The notes under the pieces were generated by a model. It was not told the origin of the DNA and ran no database searches. It saw only the letters and a list, made by a program, of their open reading frames with translations. Shown one piece after another: positions 63,469-64,000 of a stretch of DNA of 64,000 nt (position 1 is its first letter; every line of letters starts with the position of its first letter). Source of the DNA: Pseudoalteromonas luteoviolacea (GTDB taxonomy: Bacteria > Pseudomonadota > Gammaproteobacteria > Enterobacterales > Alteromonadaceae); contig NZ_JWIC01000004.1 of NCBI RefSeq assembly GCF_000814765.1, forward strand, positions 1 to 64,000. The letters run 5' to 3'. The position numbers and the translations under genes were made by a program.

Positions 63469-64000
63469 ATGAATACATCAAAGGTCTCCGGGTTAAAAGC
63501 GGAACGTTCGCTTTTCTCATACCCTAAATACTGGGCTGAATGCTTTGGCCCAGCCCCATTTTTACCAACTTGCCGTGCTGAAATGGATGCTTTAGGGTGG
63601 GACAGTTGTGACATCATCATTGTTACAGGTGACGCATATGTCGATCATCCAAGCTTTGGTATGGCGGTAATTGGTCGAGTACTAGAAGCACAGGGCTTCA
63701 GAGTAGGTATTATTGCGCAGCCGGATTGGTCCGATAAAACAGCCTTCGAGTCATTGGGTAAGCCAAACTTATTTTTTGGTGTGACGGCTGGCAATATGGA
63801 CTCTATGATCAATCGCTACACTGCTGAGAAGCGGATCCGCCATGATGATGCTTATACACCTGGTAATATTGGTGGTAAGCGTCCTGATAGAGCCGTCGTT
63901 GTGTATAGCCAACGCTGCCGTGAAGCATATAAAGATGTACCTGTTGTGATTGGTGGTATTGAGGCCAGCTTACGCCGTATTGCACATTATGATTACTGGC
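63469..64000 (+). CDS. YgiQ family radical SAM protein, N-terminal part (cut by window end)
   Basis: An open frame from the ATG at 63469 to the window end (177 codons) with no stop. It encodes '[17 protein letters not shown]', '[20 protein letters not shown]', 'IIAQPDWSD', '[16 protein letters not shown]' and '[18 protein letters not shown]', the conserved N-terminus of UPF0313/YgiQ proteins. The radical SAM cluster lies further on, outside the window. A TATAAT at 63430-63435, 33 bp upstream of the ATG, may be its -10 box. Family function is unknown. Confidence 0.93.
   Translation, partial: MNTSKVSGLKAERSLFSYPKYWAECFGPAPFLPTCRAEMDALGWDSCDIIIVTGDAYVDHPSFGMAVIGRVLEAQGFRVGIIAQPDWSDKTAFESLGKPNLFFGVTAGNMDSMINRYTAEKRIRHDDAYTPGNIGGKRPDRAVVVYSQRCREAYKDVPVVIGGIEASLRRIAHYDYW

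Overview
The window looks like the chromosome of a marine gammaproteobacterium of the Alteromonadales, most likely Pseudoalteromonas or a close relative. This is inferred from gene content: an rrn operon end followed by lexA, epmB/efp/epmA, rnr-rlmB, TIGR03899- and TIGR04219-type proteins, a DUF3016 protein, an uncoupled phosphoribulokinase, many two-component proteins, and moderately AT-rich DNA. No database search was possible, so family names are from recognition of the sequences.

Layout. 1-2285: 3' two thirds of a 23S rRNA gene, a 5S rRNA gene and a terminator, then a repeat-bearing spacer. 2806-3461: lexA behind two SOS boxes. 3780-8636: lipoprotein, RND adaptor and RND permease operon. 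8767-9861: small periplasmic and cytoplasmic proteins. 9882-12564: the elongation factor P set, with epmB divergent from efp-epmA. 12610-15579 (minus): chemotaxis receptor, glycerophosphodiesterase and DMT exporter. 15699-19679: a DesK/DesR-like pair and a 7-TM hybrid kinase. 19848-45150: one 7077-residue secreted repeat protein and, overlapping its stop codon, a 1358-residue outer-membrane protein with an OmpA domain. 45310-48545: rnr-rlmB. 48562-50728 (minus): prkB-yjjX-yjjG. 51016-52953: a propeller-like protein and galE. 53064-53890: a previously uncalled 42-residue double-glycine leader peptide gene and a membrane protein. 53891-54568: mostly non-coding with possible gene remnants. 54569-56977: dusA and a short psp-like operon. 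57085-59363: copper chaperone, a DUF2333 gene whose reading needs a -1 shift at A AAA AAG, and a beta-barrel protein. 59443-60842 (minus): two-gene operon. 61022-63223: response regulator with EAL domain. 63469-end: ygiQ, cut by the window edge.

The most distinctive locus is the giant protein. After about ten DUF11-like domains it carries 27 tandem copies of a 348-bp SdrD_B-like unit without a single indel, switching in phase to 10 copies of a related 351-bp unit. Its C-terminus and its translationally coupled partner suggest a surface-display system: a Ca2+-stiffened fibre of roughly 0.7 MDa with a dedicated outer-membrane/peptidoglycan anchor or exporter. The second most interesting locus is the small double-glycine peptide at 53130-53258, whose core region has been duplicated in frame across its stop codon. 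The third is the slippery site at 57983-57989.
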